Source: an uncultured Methylobacter sp.
Lineage (GTDB): Bacteria > Pseudomonadota > Gammaproteobacteria > Methylococcales > Methylomonadaceae
Direction of reading: 5' to 3'
DNA: 49,179 nt
Assembly (NCBI GenBank): GCA_903832775.1
Contig: CAILCX010000056.1
Coordinates: forward strand, 1 to 49,179
The notes under the pieces were generated by a model. It made no database searches. It worked only from the letters and a program-made list of their open reading frames with translations, and was not told the origin of the DNA. The first letter of the stretch is position 1. Each line of letters opens with the position of its first letter. Of this stretch, positions 18,431-29,385 are shown in pieces. The translations under genes and the position numbers were made by a program.

Positions 18431-19678
18431 TTATTTAACTTTTATCGCGGCAAGAGTGCCGTCTTTTGCATAAACATAAACAATGCCATCCAACACAACA
18501 GGTTTGGCATCAATTGGAACATCAGTGACTTGAACCCGGCCCATTTGTCGGCCATCGCTGCTGGATAGCCAATGTATGTAGCCATCAAGGTCGCCAACTA
18601 CGACATAGTTTTCGTAGGCGGCGGGGGCTGTTAATTTTCTCTGGTGCAGCTCTTTTTGCTGCCACATTGAAGCGCCATTCCGTTGATCCAATTGCCAGAC
18701 ATGGCTTTCAGAATCAGTCAGAAATAAATATCTAAAATCATTACCCAAGCCCGAATGCGAGGAAATGGCATCATTACGCCACATTACATCGCCATCTGAT
18801 TCTGATATAGCCGCTATACCGCCCTGATAACTAGCCACGTAAATCACGCCATTTATAAGGAGAGGATCTACATCAAGATCGACCAGTCGTTCAATTTCAG
18901 AACGTCCTTTGGGAATGGCAATGCTGGTTTCCCAAACGTATTTCCCGTTGACCAATTTCAATGCCATTAACTTGCCGTTATCATAGCCACCAATAACATT
19001 ATCCTCAGCAATCAGCGGCGACCCTGTTCCCCTAATACTTAAAGCCGGCACATTGCGCTCGTAATTCCAGCGCTTGCCTCCGGTCTTTTCATCAAGAGCA
19101 AATAAAGACCCATCTGTAGTGCGAATCACAACGATATTTTTGGCGATAACAGGTACCGAAAGCACTTCGCTGGAAACTGCGGCTTTCCATAAAACAACGC
19201 CAGTTTCAATATTTAAGGCAACTACCTCGGCATCACTGGAACCCAAGATTACCGTTTCTGAACCCAGACCCGGACCACCGGAAAAATGAACTTCTGTTTT
19301 GGTTTCCCAGATTAACTTACCAGTAGTGAGGCTTCTAGCCTGAACCAGGCCTTCACGATCCGCCGCAATAATTTTTCCACTACCTATTACCGGAATCAAT
19401 TTTAAGGATTGTTCATCAGCACCTACGCCAACTGACTCTTTCCAAAGAACCTCAAGTTTTATTTCAGGGGTGGGCACTGAGTCAACCAAAACAGCAGGTG
19501 GATCAGCGTTGTCTTCACCGCCCCGAAAATAATCGGTAATCCCTGAAACAGATTCGCCCAGCGTATCAAAAGTCGCACAACCGGTTAACAAGTTGATAAG
19601 CAAAAACACATAAAAAAACGATGAAACACTTTTGATCTTTCGCCTTTTGCTTTTTACCTGTTTCATAAAATTAATCAT
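18431..19678 (-). CDS. bamB: outer membrane assembly lipoprotein BamB
   Basis: The 415 residues carry a lipoprotein signal with lipobox LLTGC (lipidated C34), then a PQQ-type eight-bladed beta-propeller with repeated W-motifs such as GKLIWETKTE, GVVLWKAAVS, GKYVWETSIA and GDVMWRND. BamB is the scaffold lipoprotein of the BAM complex, which inserts beta-barrel proteins into the outer membrane. The ATG overlaps the yfgM stop (TAATG), so the two are translationally coupled. The positively charged N-terminus (KQVKSKRRKIK) is longer than usual but fits a signal peptide. Confidence 0.95.
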   Translation of the reverse strand: MINFMKQVKSKRRKIKSVSSFFYVFLLINLLTGCATFDTLGESVSGITDYFRGGEDNADPPAVLVDSVPTPEIKLEVLWKESVGVGADEQSLKLIPVIGSGKIIAADREGLVQARSLTTGKLIWETKTEVHFSGGPGLGSETVILGSSDAEVVALNIETGVVLWKAAVSSEVLSVPVIAKNIVVIRTTDGSLFALDEKTGGKRWNYERNVPALSIRGTGSPLIAEDNVIGGYDNGKLMALKLVNGKYVWETSIAIPKGRSEIERLVDLDVDPLLINGVIYVASYQGGIAAISESDGDVMWRNDAISSHSGLGNDFRYLFLTDSESHVWQLDQRNGASMWQQKELHQRKLTAPAAYENYVVVGDLDGYIHWLSSSDGRQMGRVQVTDVPIDAKPVVLDGIVYVYAKDGTLAAIKVK

Positions 19679-20325
19679 TATTTGTTGTTTTCCAGCTTTT
19701 CTTGAGCAGTTAGATCATCAATTTTGAACTGCAACAAAGGCGATGGCTGGCCATTTCTTAACGCATTTTGATATGAAGTACGCGCTTCATCCAATCGATC
19801 CAGGGCAACATACAAATCACCAACCAATTCATCAAAATTAGCTGAATAATTGGCCGAAGTTTTGGCATCGACTTCGTTAATAATCTGCAGACCTTGTTCG
19901 TATTCACCTGTAGCAAGCATTAAACGAACCAATCTGATTTTGGCAATATTACTTAATTGTTTGTTAGGATTTGCTGCAAGTATCTTTAAAATCTCCTTTG
20001 CTGCTGGAATATCACCTTCCTGGACCTTTAATTTAGCCTGTAACAATCCGCTAAAAGTTGCGTATTCAGAATCCTTAAATTGCTCCTGCATACGTTGGCT
20101 TAGCTTTTCTATACTGTCTTTTTTATTTTCAGTCTCAGCTTTCAATAATTGTTCATACATTTGAGAAGCTTGCGAGGCTTGTTCTTTTTTATGAGTCTGC
20201 CAGTAATTCCAGCTCATGATAATGACCATCCCCATACCTAAACCAACGAGGGTTGCAGTTGAGTTTTCTTTCCACCATCTTTTTAAGGCTTCAACCTGTT
20301 CTTCTTCTGTTTCGTAAATTTCCAC
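19678..20325 (-). CDS. yfgM: YfgM-type SecYEG-associated TPR protein
   Basis: In 215 residues, a short cytoplasmic N-terminus (YETEEEQVEALKRWWKENS) precedes one transmembrane helix (about 24-42) and a periplasmic TPR region (about 45-200, ending DRLDEARTSYQNALRNG). The YETEEEQVEALKxWWKEN start is the signature of YfgM, an ancillary subunit of the SecYEG translocon that works with periplasmic chaperones. It lies between hisS and bamB as in other gammaproteobacteria and overlaps bamB by one base. Confidence 0.9.
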   Translation of the reverse strand: MEIYETEEEQVEALKRWWKENSTATLVGLGMGMVIIMSWNYWQTHKKEQASQASQMYEQLLKAETENKKDSIEKLSQRMQEQFKDSEYATFSGLLQAKLKVQEGDIPAAKEILKILAANPNKQLSNIAKIRLVRLMLATGEYEQGLQIINEVDAKTSANYSANFDELVGDLYVALDRLDEARTSYQNALRNGQPSPLLQFKIDDLTAQEKLENNK

Positions 20326-20375
20326 TTGATTTTCTCTTGTTTAATAATTAAAAAATTTTTACTAATCATAAGGTT

Positions 20376-20399
20376 GTACAAAAATACAAATGTTTGTAC
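20376..20399. repeat. perfect 7-bp inverted repeat between hisS and yfgM
   Basis: GTACAAA (20376-20382) and TTTGTAC (20393-20399) form a hairpin with a 10-base loop in the 112-base gap. No T-run follows in the direction of transcription (minus), so it is not a convincing terminator. It may be an RNA processing or stability structure, or an operator. Confidence 0.35.
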
Positions 20400-20437
20400 G
20401 GATTTAATCTAAAGCTTTTGGTTAAAACTTGTTCTAA

Positions 20438-21718
20438 TCAGTTAAACCCATGTTCAATCATAAATTCAATTGCTTGCTGCTGAGACATGTTCTGCTGTTC
20501 CTGCTGATTATTTCGCAACGACTTGATGGCGACTTCGCCACGATCCGCTTCATCGTCACCCAAGATAATAGCTAATTGGGCACCGCTTTTATCTGCTTTT
20601 TTAAACTGGCTTTTAAAACTGCCACCGCCGCAATTTACCTGTAATTTCAGGTTTGGGATTTCATTTCTGATGGTTTCAGCAAAACGTAAACCTTGCTGTT
20701 CGGCAATTTCACCGACCCGAATCATATACACATCAACAGGACTGGTAAGCTTAATATTATCAAGGGTTTCCATCAGGGCCAAGAGTCGTTCAATACCCAT
20801 TGCAAATCCAACTGCATGATTGGGCTTGCCACCTAATTGTTCAATCAAACCATCATAACGTCCGCCGGCACAAACAGTGCCCTGTGAACCAAGTTCGTCA
20901 GTGACCCATTCAAAAACAGTCTTACTGTAATAATCCAAACCACGCACTAATCGGGTATTCAGCTTATAGGCTATGCCCAGATCATCAAGAATTGTAGTAA
21001 TCGCCTTAAAATGCTGAAGACTCTCTTCACCTAAAAAATCCATCAATTCCGGCGCGTTAGCGACAACAGACTTCATTGCCGGATTTTTGGTATCCAGTAT
21101 CCGTAATGGATTGGTCTTTAATCGGCGTAAACTGTCCTCATCCAACTGGTCCAGATGCCCCTCAAAATAGTTGACCAGACGTTCACGGTAAATACCACGT
21201 TCTGCAATTGTACCCAAAGAATTAAGCTCTAAGCGTACTTTATCGCGGATACCCAGTTTTTTCCACAATCTGTCCATTAGCAGAATCAATTCCGCGTCAA
21301 TATCTGGACCTGCCATGCCGTAGGTTTCAACGCCTAACTGAAAAAACTGGCGATAGCGGCCCTTTTGAGGGCGCTCATGGCGATACATCGCGCCGTAATA
21401 CCATAAACGGTGCACCTGATTATGTAACAACCCATGCTCCAGACAAGCTCTTAGACAACCCGCCGTCCCTTCCGGACGCAAGGTTAAGGAGTCGCCATTT
21501 CTGTCATCGAAGGTATACATTTCTTTTTCAACAATATCGGTTACTTCACCGATAGAGCGTTTAAATAATTCGGTTTTTTCAACGATGGGCAGCCGAATTT
21601 CACTGTAGCCATATGCGCCAAGTACATCTCTGATATTTTGTTCCGCATATTGCCAGAGCGGAGTTTGCTCGGGTAGCACATCATGCATCCCCCGAATTGC
21701 TTGGATATTGTTTGCCAT
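20438..21718 (-). CDS. hisS: histidyl-tRNA synthetase
   Basis: A class II aminoacyl-tRNA synthetase of 426 residues. I start at 21718 ([18 protein letters not shown]), where homologues begin; the frame stays open 34 codons upstream but that part has no family match. Motif 2 region [20 protein letters not shown], the His-binding [22 protein letters not shown], and motif 3 GFAMGIERL are all present. A C-terminal anticodon-binding domain follows (about 330-426). It sits in the usual place before yfgM-bamB-der, 186 bases after pilW. Confidence 0.97.
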   Translation of the reverse strand: MANNIQAIRGMHDVLPEQTPLWQYAEQNIRDVLGAYGYSEIRLPIVEKTELFKRSIGEVTDIVEKEMYTFDDRNGDSLTLRPEGTAGCLRACLEHGLLHNQVHRLWYYGAMYRHERPQKGRYRQFFQLGVETYGMAGPDIDAELILLMDRLWKKLGIRDKVRLELNSLGTIAERGIYRERLVNYFEGHLDQLDEDSLRRLKTNPLRILDTKNPAMKSVVANAPELMDFLGEESLQHFKAITTILDDLGIAYKLNTRLVRGLDYYSKTVFEWVTDELGSQGTVCAGGRYDGLIEQLGGKPNHAVGFAMGIERLLALMETLDNIKLTSPVDVYMIRVGEIAEQQGLRFAETIRNEIPNLKLQVNCGGGSFKSQFKKADKSGAQLAIILGDDEADRGEVAIKSLRNNQQEQQNMSQQQAIEFMIEHGFN

Positions 21719-21904
21719 GTTAATTAAGTGGTTTGTAGCAGGTAAATTTTTTATAACGGTTCGATAAACACGAAATATATAAAGATGAAAGGCAAAAGAC
21801 GAAGCACGAAAGATGAACACTATAAAGATTGTGTCTTTAGTCTTTCGTCTTACACCATGTTAAATTAATGTGCGAAACAAGAGTCAGTTTTATCAACTAA
21901 ATCG

Positions 21905-22666
21905 TCAAAACTCTTTAAGCATTGCCATTTTCTTCGCTTCATTGGAAAGCGGAAATTTTTCCAGTAACAGATTTTTGTATTCCCTGGCCAGTTCCCTATT
22001 GCCCAATGCACGTTCAGACTGGGCTGCCAGCCATAAGGTTTCAGCCGTATGAGCGGCAACGCCCAGATAACGTTGCAAATAACCTTTTGCCGCCCAGAAA
22101 TCACCATTTTGATAAGCGATTTTTTGCATTTCCGATAAAGCCGGCGCATAGGTGTTATCAAGTTGCAACGCCTGTTTAAAATAATTTTCAGCCAGTGGTT
22201 TTTGCCCAAGACTGATCTGGCAGCGTCCTGCATTGGTTAAAGCCATCCATTGTCTGTCATTTAGCGGGTTTGAACTGGCCTTGGCCAATAAAGTCATGCC
22301 TGTTTCCAATTGACCTTGATCACAAAGAAACCGGCCAAGGTTATTTTGCACGCCTAAATCTTCTGGCGCCAAGTCGATAGCAGTCTCATAATGCTGTTTG
22401 GCCAAATCATTCTGATTTAATTTTTCATATAAAAAAGCCAAGGCATTATGTGCCTGGGCATTACTTGAATTATTATTCAATGACAGCAACAAATTTTCCT
22501 TGGCCAGTTCCAGTTTGTTCATGCTTAAATAGCGCACACCCAACTGAAGATGTATATCGCCCGGATCGTCACTTTTAGTAACGCTCGATGATCCGCAGGC
22601 AACCAAAGTCGCAAAAACTAGGCTCAGAGTTAAACACCTGAATTTTATTGCCGTCTCAAGTTGCAC
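21905..22666 (-). CDS. pilW: type IV pilus biogenesis/stability lipoprotein PilW (PilF)
   Basis: The 253 residues have a lipobox at LVACGSSS (about 20-27), followed by at least five TPR units ([20 protein letters not shown] and [20 protein letters not shown] are two). PilW/PilF is an outer-membrane pilotin that helps the secretin PilQ assemble. It starts with GTG at 22666, inside the end of rlmN (11-base overlap), so it is coupled to rlmN. Downstream, 21719-21904 contains an imperfect palindrome of AAGACGAA/TTCGTCTT arms, about 21809-21853. rodZ and ispG, which follow in many gammaproteobacteria, are missing here. Confidence 0.9.
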   Translation of the reverse strand: MQLETAIKFRCLTLSLVFATLVACGSSSVTKSDDPGDIHLQLGVRYLSMNKLELAKENLLLSLNNNSSNAQAHNALAFLYEKLNQNDLAKQHYETAIDLAPEDLGVQNNLGRFLCDQGQLETGMTLLAKASSNPLNDRQWMALTNAGRCQISLGQKPLAENYFKQALQLDNTYAPALSEMQKIAYQNGDFWAAKGYLQRYLGVAAHTAETLWLAAQSERALGNRELAREYKNLLLEKFPLSNEAKKMAMLKEF

Positions 22667-23768
22667 TTTGGAAACTCGCCGATTGAATTTTCAGATGTCT
22701 GCGGCTTTTGTCCTTAACTTGCCCCACCAACTGACCGCAGGCGGCATCAATATCTTCTCCACGCGTTTTTCTAATCGTCGTAACTATTCCCGCATCATTT
22801 AAAACGGTTTTAAAACGGTTGATGGTTTCTTTGCTGGAACACCGGTAAGAGGAGTTAGGAAAAGGATTAAATGGTATCAAATTGATTTTTGACGGTACCG
22901 TTTTTAATAATTTAATAAGTCCCCGCGCATCCTGCATCGAGTCATTAATGCCATCCAGCATTACATATTCAAACGTAACCGTGCGCCGTTGGGCTATATT
23001 TGCATTATCCCGGCACGCTTCCATTAATTCCTTTAATGGATATTTTTTATTAATGGGAACAAGTTCATCCCTCAATTCGTCAGTCACGGCATGAAGAGAC
23101 ACGGCAAGACTGACATCGCAGACTTGTGTCAACCGGTACATGGCGGGTACTACGCCCGAGGTGCTGACTGTCACTCTGCGTTTGGACAAGCCAAAAGTGA
23201 AATCATCCATCATCAGATTCATGGCGGCGACTGCATTGTCGAAATTTAACAAAGGTTCGCCCATGCCCATCATAACGACATTGGTAATTTTTTTTTCTTC
23301 GCCTAAGCGTTGTTGCGCGACAATGACCTGGCCGATGATTTCAGAAGTGGTCAAGTTGCGATTAAAGCCTTGCTGGGCAGTGGAGCAAAATGTGCAGGCA
23401 AGGGCGCAGCCGATTTGTGAAGAGACGCATAAAGTGCCACGCCCTGCTTCAGGTATGAACACGGTTTCTATCCGGTTTCCGCAACTGGTTTGCACCACCC
23501 ATTTACGGGTGCCATCACTTGCGATTTGTTCAAATACAATTTCAGGGGTTTCTATTGTGCAGTTTTCAGTTAAATAAGCACGCAAAGTCTTGCTCATGTC
23601 GGTCATCAAATTGAAGTCTTCGACGCCTTCTTGATAGATCCATTTAAGCAACTGGGTAGCCCGAAACGGCTTTTCGCCTAAAGCGACAAAAAAGGCCGCA
23701 AGACCTTTTCTGTCGAAATCGAGCAAATTGATGGTTTTGGTTTTAGCGGGTTCTAGCACAAATTTCAT
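22656..23768 (-). CDS. rlmN: dual-specificity rRNA/tRNA adenine-C2 methyltransferase RlmN
   Basis: A radical-SAM enzyme of 370 residues that methylates C2 of A2503 in 23S rRNA and A37 of some tRNAs. The SAM-cluster cysteines are C121, C125 and C128 ([11 protein letters not shown]), and the catalytic Cys near the end is in [11 protein letters not shown] chose the internal ATG at 23768 ([20 protein letters not shown]), giving normal length. The longer frame to 23939 runs antiregister inside ndk and has no family match. It overlaps the 3' end of ndk by 26 bases and the pilW start by 11. Confidence 0.95.
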   Translation of the reverse strand: MKFVLEPAKTKTINLLDFDRKGLAAFFVALGEKPFRATQLLKWIYQEGVEDFNLMTDMSKTLRAYLTENCTIETPEIVFEQIASDGTRKWVVQTSCGNRIETVFIPEAGRGTLCVSSQIGCALACTFCSTAQQGFNRNLTTSEIIGQVIVAQQRLGEEKKITNVVMMGMGEPLLNFDNAVAAMNLMMDDFTFGLSKRRVTVSTSGVVPAMYRLTQVCDVSLAVSLHAVTDELRDELVPINKKYPLKELMEACRDNANIAQRRTVTFEYVMLDGINDSMQDARGLIKLLKTVPSKINLIPFNPFPNSSYRCSSKETINRFKTVLNDAGIVTTIRKTRGEDIDAACGQLVGQVKDKSRRHLKIQSASFQSAT

Positions 23769-24174
23769 TAGCTGAGAAAAAGAAAGCAATTTCCCTTTGA
23801 GCCGTTTCGACTGCATCTGAACCGTGGACGGCATTTTCATCAATGCTGGCTGCGAAATCAGCACGGATAGTGCCTTCAGTTGCTTCTTTAGGATTGGTAG
23901 CACCCATAATTTCGCGATGCTTAAGAACTGCGTTTTCACCTTCCAAGACCTGCATAATTACAGGACCAGAAATCATAAAGGACACCAAATCAGCAAAGAA
24001 ACCGCGTTCGCTATGTTCAGCATAAAAGCCTTCGGCTTGCTCACGAGTCAAATGCAGCATTTTTGCCGCTACAATTTTCAAATCATTTTTTTCAAAACGA
24101 CTGTAAATTTCACCGATTACATTTTTTGCAACTGCATCAGGTTTAATGATTGAGAAAGTGCGTTCTATCGTCAT
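23743..24174 (-). CDS. ndk: nucleoside-diphosphate kinase
   Basis: The 143 residues are the full family length. The phosphohistidine is H117 in ENAVHGSDA, and the N-terminus [17 protein letters not shown] is canonical. Ndk equilibrates NTP and NDP pools by a ping-pong mechanism in the cytoplasm. It heads the ndk-rlmN-pilW-hisS-yfgM-bamB-der cluster, and its last 26 bases encode the start of rlmN in another frame. Confidence 0.98.
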   Translation of the reverse strand: MTIERTFSIIKPDAVAKNVIGEIYSRFEKNDLKIVAAKMLHLTREQAEGFYAEHSERGFFADLVSFMISGPVIMQVLEGENAVLKHREIMGATNPKEATEGTIRADFAASIDENAVHGSDAVETAQREIAFFFSANEICARTR

Positions 24175-24293
24175 TTTTGTAAAACTCCAAAATTATGAAT
24201 AAATTATTAAGTCGCGGATTATAACCGATCAGTGTCTTTATTTTGAAAATACCTTTCAGATATACTACTCGCCCTGAACTACACATTTCTTAT

Positions 24294-25220
24294 CTAAGGT
24301 CTGCCATCCAGTTCTGCGCCTTCCTTTACAGGAATCATCAAATCATCAGGACTAATTCCCAGAATTAAAGCCATCGGACTGGCGATAAAGATAGAAGAAT
24401 AAGTACCAAAAAATACGCCGAATAAAAGTACAATCGCAAAGTTATGAATCACTTCGCCCCCTAAAAAGAACAAGGAAACCAGCACTAAAATCACTGTCAA
24501 CGAAGTCATAATGGTACGACTTAAGGTGACGTTGACTGAAATATTCATGATTTCTTCGGTAGATTTATTTCTTAACAACCGAAAATTTTCACGAATCCGG
24601 TCATAAACCACAATGGTATCGTTTAAGGAGTAACCAATCAACGCAAGAACCGCGGCTAAAACCGTCAAATCAAACTCTAAACCTAAAACGGAGAATAAAC
24701 CCAAGGTTACGATAACATCATGAAAAGTCGCAAGTACCGCTCCGGCAGAAAACTTCCACTCAAAACGCCAGGCGATATAAATCAGAATACCGATCGTTGA
24801 ATACAATAAGGCCAAAAAGCCATCTTCCGCCAAGTCGTCACCGACTTGAGGACCGACAAACTCAACCCGACGGACACTAGCAGGTTCTGCTGTGTTTTTA
24901 TTGATCGCTTCAAGAACCTTTGCGCTTAATTCGACATTACTGACTCCATCCTGTGGCTTCAGGCGAATTAAAACATCTCTTGTGGTACCAAAGTTCTGTA
25001 CCGTCGCATCATTAAAGCCTTCGGTGTCCAAGGTATTGCGTAGAACGGTTAAATCAGCGGCTTTTTGATAGCCCACTTCAATTAACGTGCCACCGGTAAA
25101 ATCGATGCCCATCTGCAAGCCGCGTACCGCCAATGATCCCATGGAGATAATCATTAATACACCGGAAAATATCAGTGCTATGTTTCGATTACCTATAAAA
25201 TTTATATTTGTTGTCTTCAT
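24294..25220 (-). CDS. secF: protein translocase subunit SecF
   Basis: 308 residues and six expected membrane helices. The N-terminal GIDFTGGTLIEVGYQ motif opens the periplasmic P1 region, and the conserved helix motif is LALIGYSLNDTIVVYDRIRE. SecF pairs with SecD to drive late steps of Sec export using the proton gradient. It lies 164 bases after secD, more than the usual few bases; the gap contains a strong palindrome (25295-25322). Confidence 0.97.
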   Translation of the reverse strand: MKTTNINFIGNRNIALIFSGVLMIISMGSLAVRGLQMGIDFTGGTLIEVGYQKAADLTVLRNTLDTEGFNDATVQNFGTTRDVLIRLKPQDGVSNVELSAKVLEAINKNTAEPASVRRVEFVGPQVGDDLAEDGFLALLYSTIGILIYIAWRFEWKFSAGAVLATFHDVIVTLGLFSVLGLEFDLTVLAAVLALIGYSLNDTIVVYDRIRENFRLLRNKSTEEIMNISVNVTLSRTIMTSLTVILVLVSLFFLGGEVIHNFAIVLLFGVFFGTYSSIFIASPMALILGISPDDLMIPVKEGAELDGRP

Positions 25221-25294
25221 TGTAACCTTCTATGTAAATGGTGATTCTTGATAATAAATCTACCTGAAGAATCTAAGCCTTTTATCCACAACGG

Positions 25295-25322
25295 AGACAC
25301 GAAGAATTAATTTTTCGTGTCT
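25295..25322. repeat. perfect 9-bp palindrome between secD and secF
   Basis: AGACACGAA (25295-25303) and TTCGTGTCT (25314-25322) are perfect inverted arms around a 10-base loop. An ACACGAA/TTCGTCTT-like theme recurs in the pilW-hisS gap (about 21809-21853), which suggests a dispersed intergenic repeat and not a site specific to secDF. It lacks a T-run on the minus side, so termination is unlikely. Confidence 0.45.
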
Positions 25323-25384
25323 TTCGTGGACTGAATGATTTCCTGGTGTCAGGTTCCTGATGGAAAGTTATTGGCCTAAAAAAT

Positions 25385-27232
25385 CTAAATGGACAATTTC
25401 TCAACCCTACGATTACCGTAACTCCAGTTAATAACCATTCGTGTACCGGTAATGGCTGTAAACATGGAAGATAAAATTCCGATAATCAGTGTCACAGCAA
25501 AACCTTTAACAGACCCTGTGCCGAAAGCAAATAGCACTACCGCTACTACAAGGTTAGTGAAATGTGAATCCAGAATGGTACCAAAGGCTTTGTCGTATCC
25601 GATAAAGATTGCAGATTGCGGCGTATTTCCGTTCCTGAGTTCTTCTTTAATCCGCTCGAAAATCAATACGTTGGCGTCAACCGACATGCCCACGGTAAGG
25701 ATAATCCCGGCAATACCCGGCAAAGTTAAGGTGGCCTGCAACATCGACAAAATTGCTACAACAATCACCACGTTAAACGCTAACGCAAAGTTGGCAATCA
25801 TGCCGAACAACTTGTAATAAACTGCCATAAACAAGACAACCAAAGCGAAACCGACCACAAAAGACAAAATGCCCTTGTCTATATTGTCCTGACCCAAACT
25901 TGGTCCTACGGTACGCTCTTCGACAATTTCAACGGGTGCTGCAAGCGCACCTGCTCTTAACAAAAGTGATAATGTTCTGGCTTCCTGAGGACTGTCCAAT
26001 CCGGTCGTTTGAAAACGATGACTGAAAACTCCCTGAATAGTCGCGACATTAATAACCTTTTCAACTTTCTCTTTATGATGAACTTTTTGCCCATTAACCA
26101 GCTTGGTTTCTACTTTATATTCAATGAATACTACAGCCATAGGCTTACCGACATTAGCCTGGGTTAACTTACCCATTTTTGCCGCACCTACACCATTCAG
26201 GGAGATATTCACTGAAGGTCTTCCATCTTGATCAACGCCCGAAGAAGCGTCAACAATCTGATCGCCCGTTACAATAACCCGACGATCCAACAGAATGGGG
26301 CTACCGCTACGATCCTTATATAAACGGCTGCCAACGGGAACATGTCCGGCGACTGCCTGCTGTACATCATGCTCAGCATCAACAAGACGATATTCAAGCG
26401 TCGCTGTAGTCCCCAAGATTTCCTTGGCGCGAGTCGTATCCTGTACACCAGGCAATTGGATGACGATACGATTTTGACCTTGTTGCTGAATCACAGGTTC
26501 TGCAACTCCAAGTTCATTGACTCGGTTACGCAATGTAGTCATGTTTTGGGCAACAGCAAACTTCTTGATTTCTTTTTCTTCTTTTTCAGAAAGTTTTAAC
26601 CAAACTTGATCCTGCTCGTTAGGCTCAGTGATGTCCAAAGTACGGAAATCTTTACCCAACAAGGTCAATAGCGCTTGTTTGTCATCAGCCGAATTCAATT
26701 TGACTTTAATGAAACCGCTGTCTTTAGTGACTGATTGATAGCGTATTTTTTCGTTACGTAAAGCCAGTCGCACATCGTCGTTATAACGTTCTTCAGCTTG
26801 TTTAACGGCGGCATCCATATCCACTTCCAAGAGAAAATGTACCCCGCCACGTAAATCGAGACCGAGATACATTGCTTCAGCACCCAAAGACCTTAACCAG
26901 GCAGGTGTTGTGGGAGCCAAATTCAGCGCAACATTATAGCCATCGCCCATTTTATCCCGAAGGAAATCTGCCGCTTTAAGCTGGTCATCAGCACTATTAA
27001 ACCGCGCTAAAATCTGACCACCCTTAAATTCAAAGTTCTTTACTGTAAAGCCACCTGTCTTGAATTCAGCCTCGATTTTGTTAGCCTGATCTTGAACCAG
27101 TTTTGCAGGGCCGGTTGATGAGACTTGTACAGACGGGTCATCGCCATATAAATTAGGTAAGGCATAAATAATCCCGACTGCAAAAACAATCAGGACCAAA
27201 AGATTTTTCCAAAGTGGGAAATGATTTTGCAT
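25385..27232 (-). CDS. secD: protein translocase subunit SecD
   Basis: 615 residues, the length of proteobacterial SecD. The protein has an N-terminal helix, LGLDLRGGVHFLLEVDMDAA opening P1, the P1 head, and six C-terminal helices with GIAGIILTVGMSVDANVLIF, the conserved helix-4 motif carrying the proton-relay Asp. Works with SecF, YajC and SecYEG. Part of tgt-yajC-secD-secF; 125 bases separate it from yajC. Confidence 0.97.
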   Translation of the reverse strand: MQNHFPLWKNLLVLIVFAVGIIYALPNLYGDDPSVQVSSTGPAKLVQDQANKIEAEFKTGGFTVKNFEFKGGQILARFNSADDQLKAADFLRDKMGDGYNVALNLAPTTPAWLRSLGAEAMYLGLDLRGGVHFLLEVDMDAAVKQAEERYNDDVRLALRNEKIRYQSVTKDSGFIKVKLNSADDKQALLTLLGKDFRTLDITEPNEQDQVWLKLSEKEEKEIKKFAVAQNMTTLRNRVNELGVAEPVIQQQGQNRIVIQLPGVQDTTRAKEILGTTATLEYRLVDAEHDVQQAVAGHVPVGSRLYKDRSGSPILLDRRVIVTGDQIVDASSGVDQDGRPSVNISLNGVGAAKMGKLTQANVGKPMAVVFIEYKVETKLVNGQKVHHKEKVEKVINVATIQGVFSHRFQTTGLDSPQEARTLSLLLRAGALAAPVEIVEERTVGPSLGQDNIDKGILSFVVGFALVVLFMAVYYKLFGMIANFALAFNVVIVVAILSMLQATLTLPGIAGIILTVGMSVDANVLIFERIKEELRNGNTPQSAIFIGYDKAFGTILDSHFTNLVVAVVLFAFGTGSVKGFAVTLIIGILSSMFTAITGTRMVINWSYGNRRVEKLSI

Positions 27233-27357
27233 GTGTTATTCCAACAATTCAACAATGTCGCAGTAGCAAGATGGATAGAGGCTTCAGCCGAAACCCATCA
27301 AAATAAATCAGGTATACAATGGGGTTGTCTTGATAGCCCGCTGTATAAGCAAAGGCA

Positions 27358-27708
27358 TTAAGCTCTAACCGGTTTTTTGGTTATGGCTTTATAAGTTCCC
27401 TTCGGCATCATGCTTTCAATACTATGACGCTGTACCTGAATAAAAGTATTATCGCAGATTTCTATTTTGACGAAATTGTCATCTAGATCAATTATTTTGC
27501 CCAAGATACCACCCGAAGTGACCACTTCTGCGCCTTTAGTCATTGCGGCAATCATTTCTTTCTTTTCTTTGGTGCGCTTGGATTGCGGACGTAAAAACAA
27601 AAAGTAAAAGAACACCAAAATGCCCAAAGGAAACAACATTCCCTCAATACCAGGTGATTGTGCGGCGGGTGCAGCTGCGGCGGCAGCCTCAGAAATAAAA
27701 AAACTCAT
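27358..27708 (-). CDS. yajC: preprotein translocase accessory subunit YajC
   Basis: 116 residues. After a short Ala-rich N-terminus there is one membrane helix (about 25-41, MLFPLGILVFFYFLFLRPQ) followed by RPQSKRTKEKKEM and a small soluble domain (GAEVVTSGGILGKIIDLDDN), the standard YajC layout. It associates with SecDF. It lies 42 bases after tgt, on the same strand. Confidence 0.96.
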   Translation of the reverse strand: MSFFISEAAAAAAPAAQSPGIEGMLFPLGILVFFYFLFLRPQSKRTKEKKEMIAAMTKGAEVVTSGGILGKIIDLDDNFVKIEICDNTFIQVQRHSIESMMPKGTYKAITKKPVRA

Positions 27709-27750
27709 GGTTATCCTCGAAATTTATTGTAATTAAAAAAAATCCCGTCA

Positions 27751-29385
<1,635 letters not shown>

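Noticed and set aside
21719-21820. 34-codon N-terminal extension of hisS
   Set aside because: HisRS proteins begin at the [13 protein letters not shown]-type start; the extension reads as untranslated leader.
23769-23939. 57-codon N-terminal extension of rlmN
   Set aside because: It runs out of frame inside ndk and has no similarity to RlmN; the ATG at 23768 gives normal length.
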